This document shows positions 63,272 to 64,000 of a stretch of DNA of 64,000 nt, in pieces. Under the pieces are notes generated by a model. That model saw nothing but the letters and a program-made list of their open reading frames with translations. It did not search any database and had not been told where the DNA came from. How positions within the stretch are numbered: position 1 is the stretch's first letter; each line of letters starts with the position of its first letter. The DNA is from Desulfomonile tiedjei (lineage in GTDB: Bacteria > Desulfobacterota > Desulfomonilia > Desulfomonilales > Desulfomonilaceae), in the NCBI GenBank assembly GCA_016212925.1, contig JACRDF010000041.1, positions 1 through 64,000 on the forward strand, written 5' to 3'. The position numbers were made by a program, and so were the translations under genes.

Positions 63272-64000
63272 CTACTTTTCTTCAACGGCTCCGGGTGCCA
63301 GATCACGGAGGAATCGCGTGACTCGTGCCCTGACTTCTTCGCGGTGCGTGAATATGGACACATGCTCGCCGCCCTCCACAGGGAGCAGTTGGGCCCCAGG
63401 TATGAGTTCCGCAAGCGACTTGCCATGCCGAGCAAACGGCACCATGCGATCGTCCGTGCCATGAACGACCAGGACAGGGACTGCGATTTGCTCCAATGGG
63501 TACGTGGTCGTCCGCGTTATTGCGATGTCGTTTTCCGTCCCGGGAAGCCGAAGAGCCATCCGGTCGAATCCGCCAACCAACAGTTCCTCCAGCAATGGCC
63601 TCACATGCGGATCTTGGGCCGTGCGTGCCCGAATGTTGGGGTCAACGATCGAGCGGCGGAGGGCCCGTTCCAGGTCCTTTTTAGTCCTTCTCTGCATCAT
63701 GGCGCAGAACGCGGGCCAGCGCGCCAGCAGCTTCATAAGCTGAAACGAGAGCGGTATGCGAACGTCCAACTTGCCGCCACACGTCGAGATCAGGACAAGG
63801 CCCCAGCAACGATCGCTGTGGCGCAATGCGAAATGAATCGCGCTGGGGCCGCCTCCGGAGATCGCCATGATTGCCGTTTGTCGGATTCCGAGCCCATCGA
63901 GTAGTCTCGCATAAAGGTCGGCCTGTTCCTCCGGGGTGCGCCCGGCAGTGATCGGGGTGCCGAGGTAGCCGGGGCGGGACACAGCCACATATCGGTACCC
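63272..64000 (-). CDS. Alpha/beta hydrolase (partial, N-terminus beyond window)
   Basis: The frame runs to the right edge; the first visible residues YRYVAVSRPGYLGTP are internal. Nucleophile Ser in AISGGGPSA, Asp in HGTDDRMVP and His in GGEHVSIF complete the triad. Esterase or C-C hydrolase type; substrate unknown. Confidence 0.82.
   Translation of the reverse strand, partial: GYRYVAVSRPGYLGTPITAGRTPEEQADLYARLLDGLGIRQTAIMAISGGGPSAIHFALRHSDRCWGLVLISTCGGKLDVRIPLSFQLMKLLARWPAFCAMMQRRTKKDLERALRRSIVDPNIRARTAQDPHVRPLLEELLVGGFDRMALRLPGTENDIAITRTTTYPLEQIAVPVLVVHGTDDRMVPFARHGKSLAELIPGAQLLPVEGGEHVSIFTHREEVRARVTRFLRDLAPGAVEEK

Noticed and set aside
1-64000. tRNA, rRNA or riboswitch genes
   Set aside because: I looked for cloverleaf ends, TTCGA loops and common riboswitch cores and saw none convincing; a tRNAscan and Rfam search would settle this.

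Overview
The window (about 54% GC by eye) looks like an accessory-rich stretch of a Desulfobacterota-type chromosome: an anaerobic, sulfur-metabolising or syntrophic bacterium. This is an inference from gene content: a sulfoacetaldehyde acetyltransferase, an alkylsulfatase-like enzyme, a DUF3786 protein with a CODH/ACS-type Fe-S domain, an RND pump, many dispersed palindromic repeats and many toxin-antitoxin (TA) remnants. I saw no rRNA, tRNA, CRISPR array, complete IS element or prophage.

Layout. 1-1.0 kb: end of a VapBC-type TA pair and a DUF1841-like gene. 1.0-9.6 kb (minus strand): secreted alkylsulfatase-like enzyme with a small secreted partner, a two-gene RND efflux operon, and a membrane glycosyltransferase. 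9.9-17.6 kb (plus strand): a TetR regulator with a good sigma70 promoter and operator-like palindrome, then a ThDP enzyme, an MFS transporter, two Rossmann oxidoreductases and Xsc, probably a catabolic cluster ending in cleavage of a C2 sulfonate. 17.6-21.2 kb: a REP-associated transposase gene whose ends carry REP hairpins, then a packed array of TA genes (ParE and antitoxin, DUF433, HepT/MntA, truncated HicB) in which an 88-bp promoter-bearing repeat occurs twice. 21.3-27.1 kb: signalling and unknown genes (Cache-HAMP cyclase, zinc-ribbon membrane protein, Fe-S/DUF3786 protein, PilZ protein, secreted protein).

27.6-52.8 kb is a long, almost wholly minus-strand surface-glycan locus: a GT39-like membrane glycosyltransferase, carbamoyltransferase, GT1, asparagine-synthase-like amidotransferase, several methyltransferases, GT2, acyltransferase, GT11 fucosyltransferase, FkbM methyltransferase, B12-binding radical SAM enzyme, flippase and two DegT-type aminotransferases. 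One aminotransferase is fused to a membrane/Rossmann domain normally found on sugar-nucleotide epimerases; its neighbour has Met at the PLP lysine position. 53-64 kb holds hydrolases, a patatin, TA debris, a three-gene overlapping operon (pentapeptide membrane protein, nucleotidyltransferase, small protein), a Yip1-like membrane protein, a tartrate/D-malate-type dehydrogenase and a threonine dehydratase.

The most unexpected signal is a helical module of about 40 residues (core D-[IV]-[KR]-x-G-x-x-D-x-x-[LIV]-M-x-[KR]-[YH]-x-[LI]-[ST]) found in four otherwise unrelated proteins, at 23.7, 26.0, 48.6 and 58.6 kb, alone in tandem or joined to zinc ribbons, membrane segments, a PilZ domain or a Yip1 domain. 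I do not recognise it as a named family; it looks like a lineage-specific adaptor or DNA-binding-like domain.
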